This document shows positions 54,170 through 63,891 of a stretch of 64,000 nt of DNA, piece after piece; positions within the stretch are counted from its first letter, which is position 1; each line of letters starts with the position of its first letter. A program made the position numbers and the translations under genes. A model generated the notes under the pieces. The model had not been told where the DNA came from. It was given only the letters and a program-made list of their open reading frames with translations, and did no database searches. This stretch comes from JASLQO01 sp002327525 (GTDB taxonomy: Bacteria; Pseudomonadota; Gammaproteobacteria; Pseudomonadales; Azotimanducaceae), in contig JASLQO010000009.1 of NCBI GenBank assembly GCA_030744435.1, forward strand, positions 299,021 through 363,020, read 5' to 3'.

Positions 54170-56752
54170 CTAACGCGTCGGATGTCCGCCGACCCAGATC
54201 GGGCTCGACCACGCCTTGGCATCGTTGGCCTGCAATACGCGTACGTAGTAATACTCGCCCTGGCGGGTACTGGTATCCGTGAACTCGAAGCGCACGTCCT
54301 GCTCGCCTCTGTCGAGGATAGCGCGCAGTGTGATGGTGTCAGTGTAGTTGTGGGTGTCCAGGGTCGAGCTCATTCGGCCTCGCTCGAGGTCGCGTAGATC
54401 GAGCGTGACTTCGCTGGCCATGACCTTCTGGTGGCTCCTGTAAACAGGGGGTCCCCCGCCGAACTCCTTGGCTTCCTGAAGCTGGATGACGATGCTGGTC
54501 GTGCGTTTCACGTTTTCGAGATCGAGTTCGAGGGCAGATGCGTCGCCCCGCGAGAAAGTCTGGAAGTGCAGCAGCCGAGGATTGTCGGTATCACGCCGCA
54601 GATGCTGAAGTCGGACACTGGCGAAGTCGAGTGGCCGTGCCCCCGTCAGATCGGCGTTGACTACTTCGATGGTGCCAACCCAGGGCCGCCAGCCTCGGGG
54701 ATTGTCGCCCGCGTGAAAGGGCTCAGACTGCGAGGCGAAGCTGAGCTGAAAGCGTCCGCCTTTGGGCAATTTGTCGAACTCACGAGACAGCAAATCGCGT
54801 TGCCATACGACGCTGTCGTTTTTGACGAGCGTTATGGTGTCGATCGGCGCCGTACCCACCACCCGCCCGGTAATCAGGCGCTCTTCGGCAAAAGGTGCGC
54901 GGGTACCCATGGAGGCGCCGTTGAGATCGATGTCGAGGATGATGCGATCTCCGCTGGTCGCGTAGGCCTGCAGGTTGCGCATGGCATCGAACAGCGCATC
55001 GGTGGTCTTCTCCCGCGCGATGACCGCGCCAAGGCCGCCGCGCTGCGATAGGGACCCACCCTGAGGCGCGCTGTAACCCGGTTGGCTGAGATGATTGTCA
55101 GAAGCGGCGGTGAAGCCGACCTGATGGCCGTGATTTAGATACATCCGGCCGAACCACTCGAAGTTACCATGCTGTGACATGATCTCGATTAGCGGCTCGA
55201 GGTCGGGATCACTCAGGCGGTAGTCTCCAGCCTGGTGTGCGTGGGGGATGATCACGACGTCTTCTTTGTCGGCCTCTGCCCGCAACCCCGTGTAGAGACT
55301 CGTCAGCGAGGGATAATACTGAGCACCGATACGGTTTCTGCCAGCGGGCGTCCTGAACAGGACGTTGTGATGTCCGCCCCGGGTATTAGCGACGGTCCAC
55401 TCGTAGCCGAGATAGGCGATGAACTCGCCTTCGGCGGTAAACTTCTGCACATTGCGGCGCAGCACGTCCCACTCGGCGTCGTCGAGCCAGATGTCGTGTT
55501 CGGAGTGTGTCACGTAGTCGAGACGCGCGTCATCGCGCGCCCAGCGCATGAAGCGGTCCGGCGTGCCGACACCCTCGGCGAAACCGGAGTGACCGTGCGT
55601 ATCGCCCCAGTAGATACGCCTTTTGGGATCGCTCTCGGCCAGAATCGGATTACTGTAACCGACTATGGAGCCGTCCTCGCTTCTGATCTCGAATCGATGC
55701 ACGCCCGGCTCGGAAACTTTCACGCCGTGCACCAGGGTGATCGCCTTTCCACCCCTGGGGATGTTCTTCACATGTTGGTTGCGATACAGCACCTGCCAGG
55801 GCGGCAGATCTCCGGTCGCGCGATTGTAGTAGACGTCCTCGGCGCGTACCGAGAGCGTGAACTCCTCTCCGATGGCGACCACCGATGGCGCGAAGCCCCT
55901 CACGCGTGCGACCCTGGTGCCAGTCACACGGATGGGCTGTATGGGAAGTGTGTTGAAGTGCCCCCCCGATTTGAAGGCAACGTACAACGGCAGCGGCATG
56001 CGATCGCTAGAAAAGTGGGCCATCAGCAGACCGCGGCCGCCCTCGTCAGTATCACCGTACGTGATGGTGACGACATCTCCCGGGAGTAGCCTTCCCGCGG
56101 CCACACGAAATACGAGTGTCGGAGCGGCGCCTCTAAATCCGCCATGCATGCCAGGTACCAGAACGGAGTCTGCGTTGAAGCTGACATCCGGATTGGAGCT
56201 TTTGATGGAGATGTAGTTGTCGGCCGTGGGGTCAGTGATCTGCCAGAGCCCGATCGGGGGCATGAAGTGGCGCGCGATGAGAAAACCACCACCCGGTTCT
56301 ATGGGGCGAGTGCCTACCGTGTAGCGCTGGCGGATGGTGACGAAGGTTCTGGCTTCGAAGGGACCGGTGTCGGCCTCCAGCATTCCGAGCGCGTTCGGCT
56401 CCTCATCGTGTAGCGCCAGTTCCGATGTGTAAGCATCGAGATAGGGATGCATGCCGGGCGCTGGGAAATTCAGGGTACGAGACAGCAATTGCGTCAGGTT
56501 GACCGGCAGTTCGGTGCCGCGCCGCGCCAGAGCATTGGCCCATTCCCAGATGGTCTGCGACCGTTGGCGTACGTTCACATTGGTGGTGGGGGTGGGGTCA
56601 TCCTTGAGCGCTTCTACGCGTTCGCGCAGCTCGGGTGTGAGATAGTCGGAGTCTCGCTGCTGCCCCGCCTGCTGCCCGGAGGCGGTGTGTATGATCAGTG
56701 CCAGACCCAGTGCGAGTCCGGCCTGCAGACGGCTGACTAGTCGTCGTTTCAC
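54170..56752 (-). CDS. Secreted DUF3604 (PHP-like metal-dependent) protein
   Basis: An 860-residue protein with a signal peptide (AGLALGLALIIHTASGQ). Residues about 350-650 carry the DUF3604 core. YWGDTHGHSGFAEGVGTPD, DYVTHSEHDIWLD, HHNVLFRTP, IPHAHQAG and FTAASDNH bring histidines and aspartates of a PHP-like metal site. The N-terminal 330 residues are beta-rich. No enzymatic activity is established for the family. It starts at GTG 56752. A degraded relative of another subfamily lies at 1718-2262. Confidence 0.85.
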   Translation of the reverse strand: MKRRLVSRLQAGLALGLALIIHTASGQQAGQQRDSDYLTPELRERVEALKDDPTPTTNVNVRQRSQTIWEWANALARRGTELPVNLTQLLSRTLNFPAPGMHPYLDAYTSELALHDEEPNALGMLEADTGPFEARTFVTIRQRYTVGTRPIEPGGGFLIARHFMPPIGLWQITDPTADNYISIKSSNPDVSFNADSVLVPGMHGGFRGAAPTLVFRVAAGRLLPGDVVTITYGDTDEGGRGLLMAHFSSDRMPLPLYVAFKSGGHFNTLPIQPIRVTGTRVARVRGFAPSVVAIGEEFTLSVRAEDVYYNRATGDLPPWQVLYRNQHVKNIPRGGKAITLVHGVKVSEPGVHRFEIRSEDGSIVGYSNPILAESDPKRRIYWGDTHGHSGFAEGVGTPDRFMRWARDDARLDYVTHSEHDIWLDDAEWDVLRRNVQKFTAEGEFIAYLGYEWTVANTRGGHHNVLFRTPAGRNRIGAQYYPSLTSLYTGLRAEADKEDVVIIPHAHQAGDYRLSDPDLEPLIEIMSQHGNFEWFGRMYLNHGHQVGFTAASDNHLSQPGYSAPQGGSLSQRGGLGAVIAREKTTDALFDAMRNLQAYATSGDRIILDIDLNGASMGTRAPFAEERLITGRVVGTAPIDTITLVKNDSVVWQRDLLSREFDKLPKGGRFQLSFASQSEPFHAGDNPRGWRPWVGTIEVVNADLTGARPLDFASVRLQHLRRDTDNPRLLHFQTFSRGDASALELDLENVKRTTSIVIQLQEAKEFGGGPPVYRSHQKVMASEVTLDLRDLERGRMSSTLDTHNYTDTITLRAILDRGEQDVRFEFTDTSTRQGEYYYVRVLQANDAKAWSSPIWVGGHPTR

Positions 56753-57035
56753 CCAACTTCCCCGGCTTTGTCGTGCTCTGGATTTTAGGCTCGGAATTCG
56801 TCCCTGAACACGTGTTTTTGAATAGGAGTTGGTCCTGAGCCTCGCCCAATAACTGAGCCGGTGGACAGTCGGGGCGGTTATTCAACGGCGCTTGGCACCG
56901 GTGACGGACGTGCTCGGGGACGGTATCGAACCGCTCGCGCGAAGAGGGGTGTGCGGGTCAGTAAATGGTGCGAGCATCCGAACCGGGGATGCGAATCCAC
57001 CATCGACGGCTGTGGCCGCTGTAACGCGCAAGCCG
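56753..57035. other. Intergenic region, no gene recognised
   Basis: 283 bases between the DUF3604 gene and a small membrane protein gene. The minus-strand side should hold the DUF3604 promoter. A hairpin CGCAAGC-CGTTA-GCTTGCG sits at its right end, beside the small-protein stop. I checked for a tRNA around 56970-57000 because of a TTCGAA-like element but found no cloverleaf. Confidence 0.5.
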
Positions 57036-57215
57036 TTACGCTTGCGACGCGAAAATGGTTGCCACCGCGACTGCGGCTCCGATGACCAGGATTACCAGAA
57101 ACATCGAGCTGCCTTCGTCTTCATCCTGGGGTACGTGTCGTCGTTTGCGGGTTACGGTGAACAGCACCGCGATGAAGATGAGTGCCGGGATGGCGAACTG
57201 CACAAAATAGCGCAT
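57036..57215 (-). CDS. Small two-segment membrane protein
   Basis: A 59-residue protein. A first hydrophobic segment (FVQFAIPALIFIAVLFTVT) is followed by a basic then acidic linker (RKRRHVPQDEDEG) and a second segment (MFLVILVIGAAVAVATIFA). I know no name for it. It is encoded divergently from a sodium:solute symporter, a position where small accessory membrane proteins occur. ATG 57215 is used. The longer frame upstream has no membrane character until this point. Confidence 0.6.
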   Translation of the reverse strand: MRYFVQFAIPALIFIAVLFTVTRKRRHVPQDEDEGSSMFLVILVIGAAVAVATIFASQA

Positions 57216-57332
57216 GTAGCTGTTTGAGTGTTGGTGTGTATGCTGTGTCCCTTCGCCGGAGCATACCCATAGGCACACGACGCAATCAAGCATCGCCCAA
57301 TGGAGAGCCGGTGAAGAAAAACAGGGGGTTGC

Positions 57333-58778
57333 TTGGGCTGGATCTTGGAACACTGGCTGGCGGTGACACTGCTCATCGTCTACACGGGCGTGTTGATGCA
57401 TCACGCCAAAGTGGGGCGGGAGCGATCGACTGGCATGGACGGGTACTACGTCGGAGGGCGCGACATGGGCGGTTTCGCTGTCGGAGTGTCGTTTTTCGCA
57501 ACATATGCCAGCACCAACAGCTATATAGGCAATGCCGGCAAGGGCTATGAATATGGATTGCCCTGGATGCTGCTCGGCGTGTTCATGGTGTTGTTCACTT
57601 TTCTGTCCTGGACCTTCGTGGCGCCGAGGATGCGGAGGTTTGCGGCCCATTGGGATGCGCTGACGATGCCGGATTACCTGAGCGAGCGCTTCGGGGCGCG
57701 GAGCAAGACGCTGCGTGTGACATCGGCGCTGGTGATCGTGTTCTCGAGCCTGCTGTACTTGCTTGCAGTGTTCAAAGGAGCGGGCAATCTCTTTCAGCAG
57801 TTCCTGTCCATTCCTTACGAGGCGGCTGTGGGGGGGACGCTGGTGGTAGTGATGTTCTACACCTCCATCGGCGGCTTCGTCTCTGTGGTGCGCACGGATG
57901 TAGTGCAGGGATTTCTGATGATTCTGGGATCGCTGCTGATTTTCTACTTCGTCACCGATGCGGCGGGTGGTATCGGCGTGCTCCCGAGCCTCGCAGAGCG
58001 CCCGGATACGGCAAATCTGTTCGAAGCGAGTGGAGCCATACCCTTTGTTGTGTTGCTTGGCATCACCTTATCCGGAACCCTCAAACTGCTTGTCGATCCG
58101 CGTCAGGTGTCGCGATTTTATGCTCTGAAGGATGAGAAGAGCGTGCGTCTCGGCATCTGGGTGGCCGTGATCGGCATTACGCTGGTGATGGCCTTTCTGC
58201 TGCCAGTCGGACTCTACGCGCGTTTCCTGCTGGACGGCGTGACGGATACCGACCTGGTGGTACCCATGCTGGTCAGCGACCCGGATATATTTCCGCTGTG
58301 GGCCTCCGACTTCCTCGCTATCGCGATGCTGGCGGCCGCCATGTCTTCCATGGACAGCGTGCTGCTGGTGGCGGCATCGGTTCTGTACAACGACGTGGCG
58401 GGCGCGCTGCGTCCTGCGGCGCGGCCGTTGCAGTGGACCCGGGCGGGTGTCGTGGGGTTTGCCATTCTGGCCGCCGTGCTGGCGCTCAACCCGCCTGGTG
58501 GAATCGTCGAGATCACGGTGTTCTCCGGCAGTCTCTATGCGGTCTGTTTTTTCCCCGCCATCGTGTTCGGCCTGCACTGGCGCGGTGGATCGGCACAGGC
58601 GGTGCTGGCATCCATTTTCGTCGGAATCCCGGTTCTCCTGACCTGGATCCTGTCAGGGCTCGACCGGCAGGTGCACGAGGTGTTTCCGGCCCTTGCCGCC
58701 TCGAGCCTGACCTATCTCATAGTCGCCCGATTCACTACTCCCGGGCGCGAACGGCTGCCGGAGGCAGCCGATGCGTGA
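57333..58778 (+). CDS. Sodium:solute symporter family protein
   Basis: A 481-residue inner-membrane transporter with 12-13 hydrophobic segments. GYYVGGRDMGGFAVGVSFFA, TYASTNSYIGNAGKGYE and ISLE-type LPWMLLGV segments match the SSS (SLC5-like) family. LSSMDS-like AAAMSSMDSVLLVAASVLYN matches the conserved helix 8 region. Substrate unknown (sugars, acids or amines are typical). TTG 57333 is the likely start. The small divergent membrane protein may be functionally linked. Confidence 0.88.
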   Translation: MGWILEHWLAVTLLIVYTGVLMHHAKVGRERSTGMDGYYVGGRDMGGFAVGVSFFATYASTNSYIGNAGKGYEYGLPWMLLGVFMVLFTFLSWTFVAPRMRRFAAHWDALTMPDYLSERFGARSKTLRVTSALVIVFSSLLYLLAVFKGAGNLFQQFLSIPYEAAVGGTLVVVMFYTSIGGFVSVVRTDVVQGFLMILGSLLIFYFVTDAAGGIGVLPSLAERPDTANLFEASGAIPFVVLLGITLSGTLKLLVDPRQVSRFYALKDEKSVRLGIWVAVIGITLVMAFLLPVGLYARFLLDGVTDTDLVVPMLVSDPDIFPLWASDFLAIAMLAAAMSSMDSVLLVAASVLYNDVAGALRPAARPLQWTRAGVVGFAILAAVLALNPPGGIVEITVFSGSLYAVCFFPAIVFGLHWRGGSAQAVLASIFVGIPVLLTWILSGLDRQVHEVFPALAASSLTYLIVARFTTPGRERLPEAADA

Positions 58779-58808
58779 GGTTCCTGAGATTCCCAGGCAC
58801 CTGCTCTA

Positions 58809-59423
58809 CTAGGTGGCAGCAGCTACCTGTTTGATGCTGTCGCGTTCCGATAGCAATGCCATCAGGCCCTGAATATTTGGATACTCGGACAGTATGTCGG
58901 TCTGCCACAGTGCCTGGGAGATGCCCCCCGCGAGCCCGAAGCTGTAGTAAACGTACAGATCGGCGAGATTGAATTCGCTGCCTGTGGCATAGGGGTCGCA
59001 CACGATGAGGCGGTTGGCCGCTTTCAAGCCTTTAGCGACCGCTTTTTGCGTGGACTTCTGCTTTTCCTCGCTAGCGGTCGCCCCGAAAAAGGCCGCGGGC
59101 AGACAGCGGCGTGCCTCGAGTTCCACATCGAGTTTGATGTGACATATGAGCTCCACCGTCTTGGCCCGCGAAAAGGGATCTGCTGGCAGCAGCGGCTTGT
59201 CCGGATGGGCCGCCTCGATATAGGAGACGATGGCCAGAGTCTCCGAGATAAAGCCCTCATCGGTCTCGATGGCGGGCACTTTGCCCATGGGGCTTTTGGC
59301 CAGGAAATCCTCCTCCTGTGAGGGTGAAACCTGAACCAGCTCGAATTCGACACCTTTCTCGATGAGGTATGCGTGGATGAGGTTGGTGTAGTTGCTGCGC
59401 GCGAAACCATGCAGTTTGATCAT
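58809..59423 (-). CDS. Glutathione S-transferase
   Basis: A 204-residue GST. MIKLHGFARSNYTNLIHAYL opens the thioredoxin-like domain with a serine near the usual catalytic position. GKVPAIETDEGFISETLAIV is the glutathione-binding cis-proline and E-S/T pair. The helical domain contains NLADLYVYYSFG. Its ATG overlaps the stop of the chimeric ATP-grasp gene (ATGA), so it may still be translated from that transcript. Confidence 0.9.
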   Translation of the reverse strand: MIKLHGFARSNYTNLIHAYLIEKGVEFELVQVSPSQEEDFLAKSPMGKVPAIETDEGFISETLAIVSYIEAAHPDKPLLPADPFSRAKTVELICHIKLDVELEARRCLPAAFFGATASEEKQKSTQKAVAKGLKAANRLIVCDPYATGSEFNLADLYVYYSFGLAGGISQALWQTDILSEYPNIQGLMALLSERDSIKQVAAAT

Positions 59424-60064
59424 GTCTTAGATGCCTTCCGTTGAACGATCTTTGGTTGAGGCCGGCGCCTTGGCCGGAACGTGAAATAGGTTTTGTCGAT
59501 CACGTCGTGCAGTGTCGCCAGCTGTAGTTGGCACTCATGGGTGAACGTGCAAAGGTCTTCACCCTCCAGCGCAGAGACGTCCTGGGCCGCGATCTCCCTC
59601 GGCATGCGATTGACCGTGCGCAGGGGCAAGTCGTGCCGTGGCAGTGAGCGCAGGCTCGTGCGCACCTGGGTGAGACAGCGCTTATAGGAGCGCGGCAGCA
59701 CGCCGTCCTTCAGTGCCTTTTGGTCGTGGTATACGTCGTCGATGAAGTGGTTGAGTGCTATCACGCGCTGCTTGAGCCCGAGAGAGATCGCATCCCATTC
59801 AGCCTTGCGGATGAGGCGGGGGATGATATCGAAAGGCCACTCGCGGTCGATCGAACCGCTACCCTCGCCGGTATACACCGTAAAGGTGATACCCATGGCG
59901 CGAATCGCGATTTCCGCAGCGCTCTTGCGCTGGATGAGCTCCCCTTCGCTGAGTTTTCGCAGCATAGCCATCAGGCTGCCGGCGCCGGGATGTGCCCGAC
60001 CGCTTCCGGTCACGAGTTCGTCCCACACACCCTGGCTCTCGTAGCTGCTCCAGTCTATCGCCAC
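59420..60064 (-). pseudogene. Deletion chimera: ATP-grasp N-terminus fused to alpha-E C-terminus
   Basis: About 214 residues (open to 60130). The first part matches the N-terminus of circularly permuted type 2 ATP-grasp proteins (VWDELVTGSGRAHPGAG, AIRAMGITFTVYTGEGSGSI, SLGLKQRVIALNHFIDDVYH). From about residue 130 it instead resembles the end of alpha-E proteins (CLTQVRTSLRS, ECQLQLATLHDVIDKTYFTF). In many bacteria these two genes are neighbours. A deletion removing the catalytic ATP-grasp part and most of alpha-E would give exactly this. It is unlikely to be functional. Confidence 0.7.
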
Positions 60065-60173
60065 GCTGACGTCGTCCTTCCAGTTTGGCGATATTGTAAG
60101 GAATGCCGGGACTTGTCGATACGCGAGCAACGGGGCAAGCTGAAGACCAGGATGCTGCTAGGAACCGGTGGTC

Positions 60174-60980
60174 ATGCTGGACGGTCACGTACACCCCGAT
60201 TATGCGGAGGTCGCCGCATCGCTGGTACGCCAGATTCCGAAGAACCAACACGCGGGAGCTGCGGTATGTGTGTACCACGGTGGCAAGCCGGTAGTGGATA
60301 TCTGGGGTGGCAACAAGGACGGAGACGGCAACGAGTGGGGGGCTGATACCACGGTCGCGTCCTTCTCGACGACCAAGGGCGTGATGTCGACCTTGCTGCA
60401 CATTCTGGTAGATCAGGGTAAGGCGGACTACGACGACCCGGTAGCGAAGCACTGGCCCGAGTTCGGCGAAAATGGCAAGGACGGCATCACCATCAGGCAC
60501 GTGTTGTGCCACGAGGCTGGCCTGTACCGCGTCTCCGAGATGATCTCCACGCCTGCCGAGATGCTCGACTGGGCGCACATGCTGAACGTCATGGAGGAAG
60601 CGGAGCCAGCCCATGAGCCCGATGAGGTGCACGGATACCATGCGCTGACATACGGATGGATCATCGGCGGTCTGATCGAGGCCATTGCCGGTAGACCCTT
60701 GCGCACCGTTTTGCAGGAAGAGCTGGTGGACCCGCTGCAGCTCGATGGCATGTTCATCGGCATGCCGCATAACGAAATGTACCGGCGTGCACGGCTTGCC
60801 AACGGCCTGATGGATGAGGCGCGCGCGTTGCTGGTGGTGGGCTCGTCTTTGATGGTGTTTTCGAGCTTCCGTTTCTGCCATCGTGCGAGGGAACGCGGAG
60901 TACCCATGGCGGCCCTCAACCTGGGACGGACCAGGGCTGACGAGTGGTTGCAGTTGAAGGTCCAGACACGCTGTGCCTAG
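60174..60980 (+). pseudogene. Deletion chimera: beta-lactamase-family N-terminus fused to sirtuin C-terminus
   Basis: About 268 residues. The first 210 are a serine beta-lactamase/esterase-type protein with SFSTTKGVMSTLLHIL (S-x-x-K) and HVLCHEAGLYR. The protein would normally continue for another 150 residues. From about 60800 the frame switches without interruption to the end of an NAD-dependent deacetylase (EARALLVVGSSLMVFSSFRF, NLGRTRADEWLQLKV). Sirtuin NAD-binding and catalytic parts are missing. An in-frame deletion between two neighbouring genes is the simplest cause. Confidence 0.75.
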
Positions 60981-61137
60981 GTTCTGCCTGAGCGGGTCGG
61001 ACGGCTGTGTGGCACAGCGTCACCAGAGGAGCGAACCGACGTTACTTTTGCTTGTCCAACGATGTGAAGATGGTAATTGAAAAACAGCTACGCTCCTGTC
61101 TCGTAAGTCGACGCTCTGACCGCATTCAGGGGGAAAG

Positions 61138-61647
61138 ATGAAACTGGCACTCCGGATAACGTTGGTTCTGATCATTACATCCAGCGGCGCAGTTACCGAT
61201 GCGGCCGATGAGAACAAGGCAGATCAGGCTGAGGAGCAACCGGCGCTAGACATCGACACCATCCTTTCTGAAAACGCGGGACCTGATGATTACAGGGAAA
61301 GCCGTAATTGTCTGAGAGTTCGGGAGTACCGCAGTGTGGAAATCCTCGATGCGCGACATCTGTTGTTCATCGGCAGGAACAAGATGTGGCTCAACGAGCT
61401 CCGGCATCGTTGCCCGAGTTTGCGGCCGAATCAGATTCTGGTGTTCGAACGGCAGGGTGTCACGTTGTGTGATACCAATAGGGTGTCCGGACGTGACCGC
61501 CACTTACCGGGTATCTGGCGCGGCAGCTGTCTGCTGGGACGCTTTTCAGTAATCGACGAGCAGCAGGCGCTTGCCTTGAAAGATGCTATCGCCCAGGCAG
61601 GTCAGACCCGTCGTAAAAAGCGGGAAAAGAAGGGAGACGAGTCATGA
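61138..61647 (+). CDS. Secreted DUF6491-like protein, copy 1
   Basis: A 169-residue protein with a signal peptide (ALRITLVLIITSSGAVTDA). The core RNCLRVREYRSVEILDARHL, then NELRHRCPSLRPNQI and GSCLLGRFSVID resemble DUF6491 gammaproteobacterial proteins, which keep a pattern of cysteines likely forming disulfides. The C-terminus is basic (RRKKREKKGDES). It overlaps the second copy by 4 bases. Function unknown. Confidence 0.7.
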   Translation: MKLALRITLVLIITSSGAVTDAADENKADQAEEQPALDIDTILSENAGPDDYRESRNCLRVREYRSVEILDARHLLFIGRNKMWLNELRHRCPSLRPNQILVFERQGVTLCDTNRVSGRDRHLPGIWRGSCLLGRFSVIDEQQALALKDAIAQAGQTRRKKREKKGDES

Positions 61648-62144
61648 ACAGGCGGGTGTCGATACTGTGCGCGCTTCTCTTGTTGGGGTGTTCCGCAGCC
61701 GCCAGGGCTGATGGGGAGACAGAAGCACCTGGTGCAATGGCTGAGGAAGACTCACTGGACATCGAGGCGATCCTCAGCCAGACGTCTGACAAGGATGACT
61801 ACGTCGAATCGCCGCGGTGCCTGAGATTGCATCGGATCCGTGACGTAAAGGTGCTGGATGAACGTCACGTGGCTTTCCAAACCGGCAGAAACCAATTTTA
61901 TCTGGTACAGATGCAGCGCCGCTGTCCAGGTCTGACGCGGGATACCACCATCGCGTACTCAACGGGCTCCGGTCGGGTATGTCAGCTCGATTCGCTGTAT
62001 GCCGTGATCCGTTTCGGTCCGATGACGGAGCGTATGGGTCCACCCTGCTTGATTCCCGGATTTCAGGAGATCACCCGCGAACAGCTGACCGCCATCCGCG
62101 ACTCGTTGCGCAAAGTCCCACGGCAGCCGGACGAGACCGGGTAG
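61644..62144 (+). CDS. Secreted DUF6491-like protein, copy 2
   Basis: A 166-residue paralogue of the preceding protein, with signal sequence ILCALLLLGCSAAARA. The matching core is PRCLRLHRIRDVKVLDERHV, then QMQRRCPGLTRDTTI and PCLIPGFQEITREQ. The shared ordering of cysteines and of LDID/LDIE before ILS shows tandem duplication. Translational coupling to copy 1. The 3' end overlaps the convergent HTH gene by about 74 bases. Confidence 0.7.
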   Translation: MNRRVSILCALLLLGCSAAARADGETEAPGAMAEEDSLDIEAILSQTSDKDDYVESPRCLRLHRIRDVKVLDERHVAFQTGRNQFYLVQMQRRCPGLTRDTTIAYSTGSGRVCQLDSLYAVIRFGPMTERMGPPCLIPGFQEITREQLTAIRDSLRKVPRQPDETG

Positions 62145-62361
62145 CATCGGCCGGATTGGTTGTTAACGGCCACTTTCTGAATTTGTGTCTCAGTGTGTAC
62201 CAGTTGGGATAAGGAATCAGGCGCGGATCCTTCCTCGACACCCGATCCTTGAACGTGCGAGCGTCCGGAAGTCGCAGTGCCTTGGCGACATCCTTGTTGG
62301 ACAGGCCTTTGCGTTCCATCCATTCGCGCAGCTCTTCGGGTGTTGACGGATATTTCTTCAT
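62071..62361 (-). CDS. Small HTH-type DNA-binding protein
   Basis: A 96-residue frame whose first 65 residues (PEELREWMERKGLSNKDVAK continuing ALRLPDARTFKDRVSRKDPR) look like an Xre-type helix-turn-helix. The last 30 residues, over the convergent gene, look noncoding in composition (TTNPADATRSRPAA). The native protein may have ended earlier, and this copy may have lost its stop. ATG 62361. Regulatory target unknown. Confidence 0.5.
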   Translation of the reverse strand: MKKYPSTPEELREWMERKGLSNKDVAKALRLPDARTFKDRVSRKDPRLIPYPNWYTLRHKFRKWPLTTNPADATRSRPAAVGLCATSRGWRSAVRG

Positions 62362-62664
62362 CTGTCCGGATCTCTGGGGCAGCCGATGCTACTCACGATG
62401 CCGATCGAGGTCCAACCCCGCGCCAACCGGACAGGAGCCGGGTCTCATGCTCTGCAGCGAGGCTCGCGGCGAGCGCAGAGGAACGGCTCGCACGCCAGTC
62501 GAGAAGGTCGGCGACCGTATCCATGAGCGCTAGTGTGACGGAGCCTGTCCGAAAGGCATGAGCGGCGTCTATCTGCATCATCGCGCTTGCAGCCTCGGGC
62601 AGTCACACGGCAACTATCGGGGAGGGGGGACGAGAGGGGGGCGAGGGCGGGTGTGCAATCCGGG
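62362..62664. other. Intergenic region, no gene supported
   Basis: 303 bases between the HTH gene and the CoA-transferase gene. A 62-codon minus-strand frame (62393-62581) exists but shows no recognisable motif. A G/C-skewed stretch lies at about 62620-62660. No hairpin with a T-run was seen. Confidence 0.4.
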
Positions 62665-63891
62665 TCATTCGAAATGAGGCGAGTCGGCGCCAAGCGGTGA
62701 TGGCGGTCGGTCCCAACCCACCTGGCTGGAGGAGAGGGTCACGGCGGGCCGCAGGTAGTCGAGCAAACCCCAGGCGGTGTTCATGGTCGCACTGGCGGCA
62801 CGGATTTCACCGGGTGTAACCTGTTTCACGTTGACCGCACGCCTCAGTCCCAATTGCCTCGCCCAGACCGCAGTGCGGGCCAGCGATACGCGCACCCAGT
62901 AGCTGCCGCCGTGGGTAGCTCGACGTTTGAGCGCGGCCAGAGCGCCGAGAGCCGCGAGGTAGCCGGTGGTGTAGTCATTCAGCGCGGCCGGTAGCAGTGT
63001 GGGTTCGTCGCTACCCAGATGCGCTCCCTGCACGGTGGTCATTCCGGTAACCACCGGGGCGAGTTGCTCCCAGCCGGGACGGATGCGCCAGTCGCCCTCG
63101 TGGCCGTAGCAGTTGATCGATACATACACGATGCCGGGATTGCGGGCAACGACATTACTCACGCCGAAGCCGTGGCGCTCCATGACGCCGGTTCTGTAAC
63201 CCTGCGAGAATACGTCGGCCTCACCGATCAGAGCATTGAGTGTGCGAGCGGCTTCCTGCTCGCGCAGGTCCAGATGACAGCAACGCTTGCCGAATCCGGT
63301 GTCCACGGTAAATAGCGGTATCGTGGGCAGGTGTCCCGCTCCGATGCGCAAAGCGCTCGCACCGTATGACGCGAGAGTTCGCGCGCAAGTGGGACCGGCC
63401 AGTACGCGTGTGAGGTCCAGCACCCTGATACCGCTCAGGGGCCGGTCGCCGTTGCGTGGAAATGGTCTCGGCGGGCTGTCATCCAGCTGTACGATGTCGA
63501 CAACGGGCCGCGCCGCGAGTTGTTTGCCGACCGTGGAGTTGTCCCATTCCTCGGGGGTTCTGACCATAGCGCCGCACAATCCGGCGTCAGCGATGGCCTG
63601 TTCGAGATCCGATCCGTCGAGAGCGCGGACTTGCCGTGTTACCTGTTCGCGCGAGTCGTCGCAGCCGAGCAGCCGCAGCAACCCCCGCGTATTGTGCGCA
63701 AAGCCCGGATGCAGATAGATGTGGCGGTCGTCGCGGGTGGCATAGAAACCGGCAGCCGCCGTGCGCTCCTCCGGAGCCGAACGCGCGTCGAGGGCGCGCT
63801 GCGCGTCATGAAAGCGCAGGTGCGCGAAGCTGATGAGCGAAAGCTTCGCGTGACGGCTTGCGACTGACCTTTCCCCCAAAAACATGGCCAT
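62665..63891 (-). pseudogene. Family III CoA-transferase (CaiB/Frc-like), 5' end removed by IS insertion
   Basis: 408 codons remain. The visible protein has GIRVLDLTRVLAGPTCARTL (family III start-of-second-domain motif), LPTIPLFTVDTGFGKRCCHL and LNDYTTGYLAALGALAAL. It therefore belongs to CoA-transferases that move CoA between acids. The first nine residues (MAMFLGERS) are encoded by the end of the IS3-type element, and native sequence begins only at about 63864. The true N-terminus is missing. A shortened protein might still be made if the IS supplies a promoter. Confidence 0.8.

Noticed and set aside
56940..57010. Possible tRNA around a TTCGAA/GAATCC-like element.
   Set aside because: No acceptor stem or anticodon arm can be folded.
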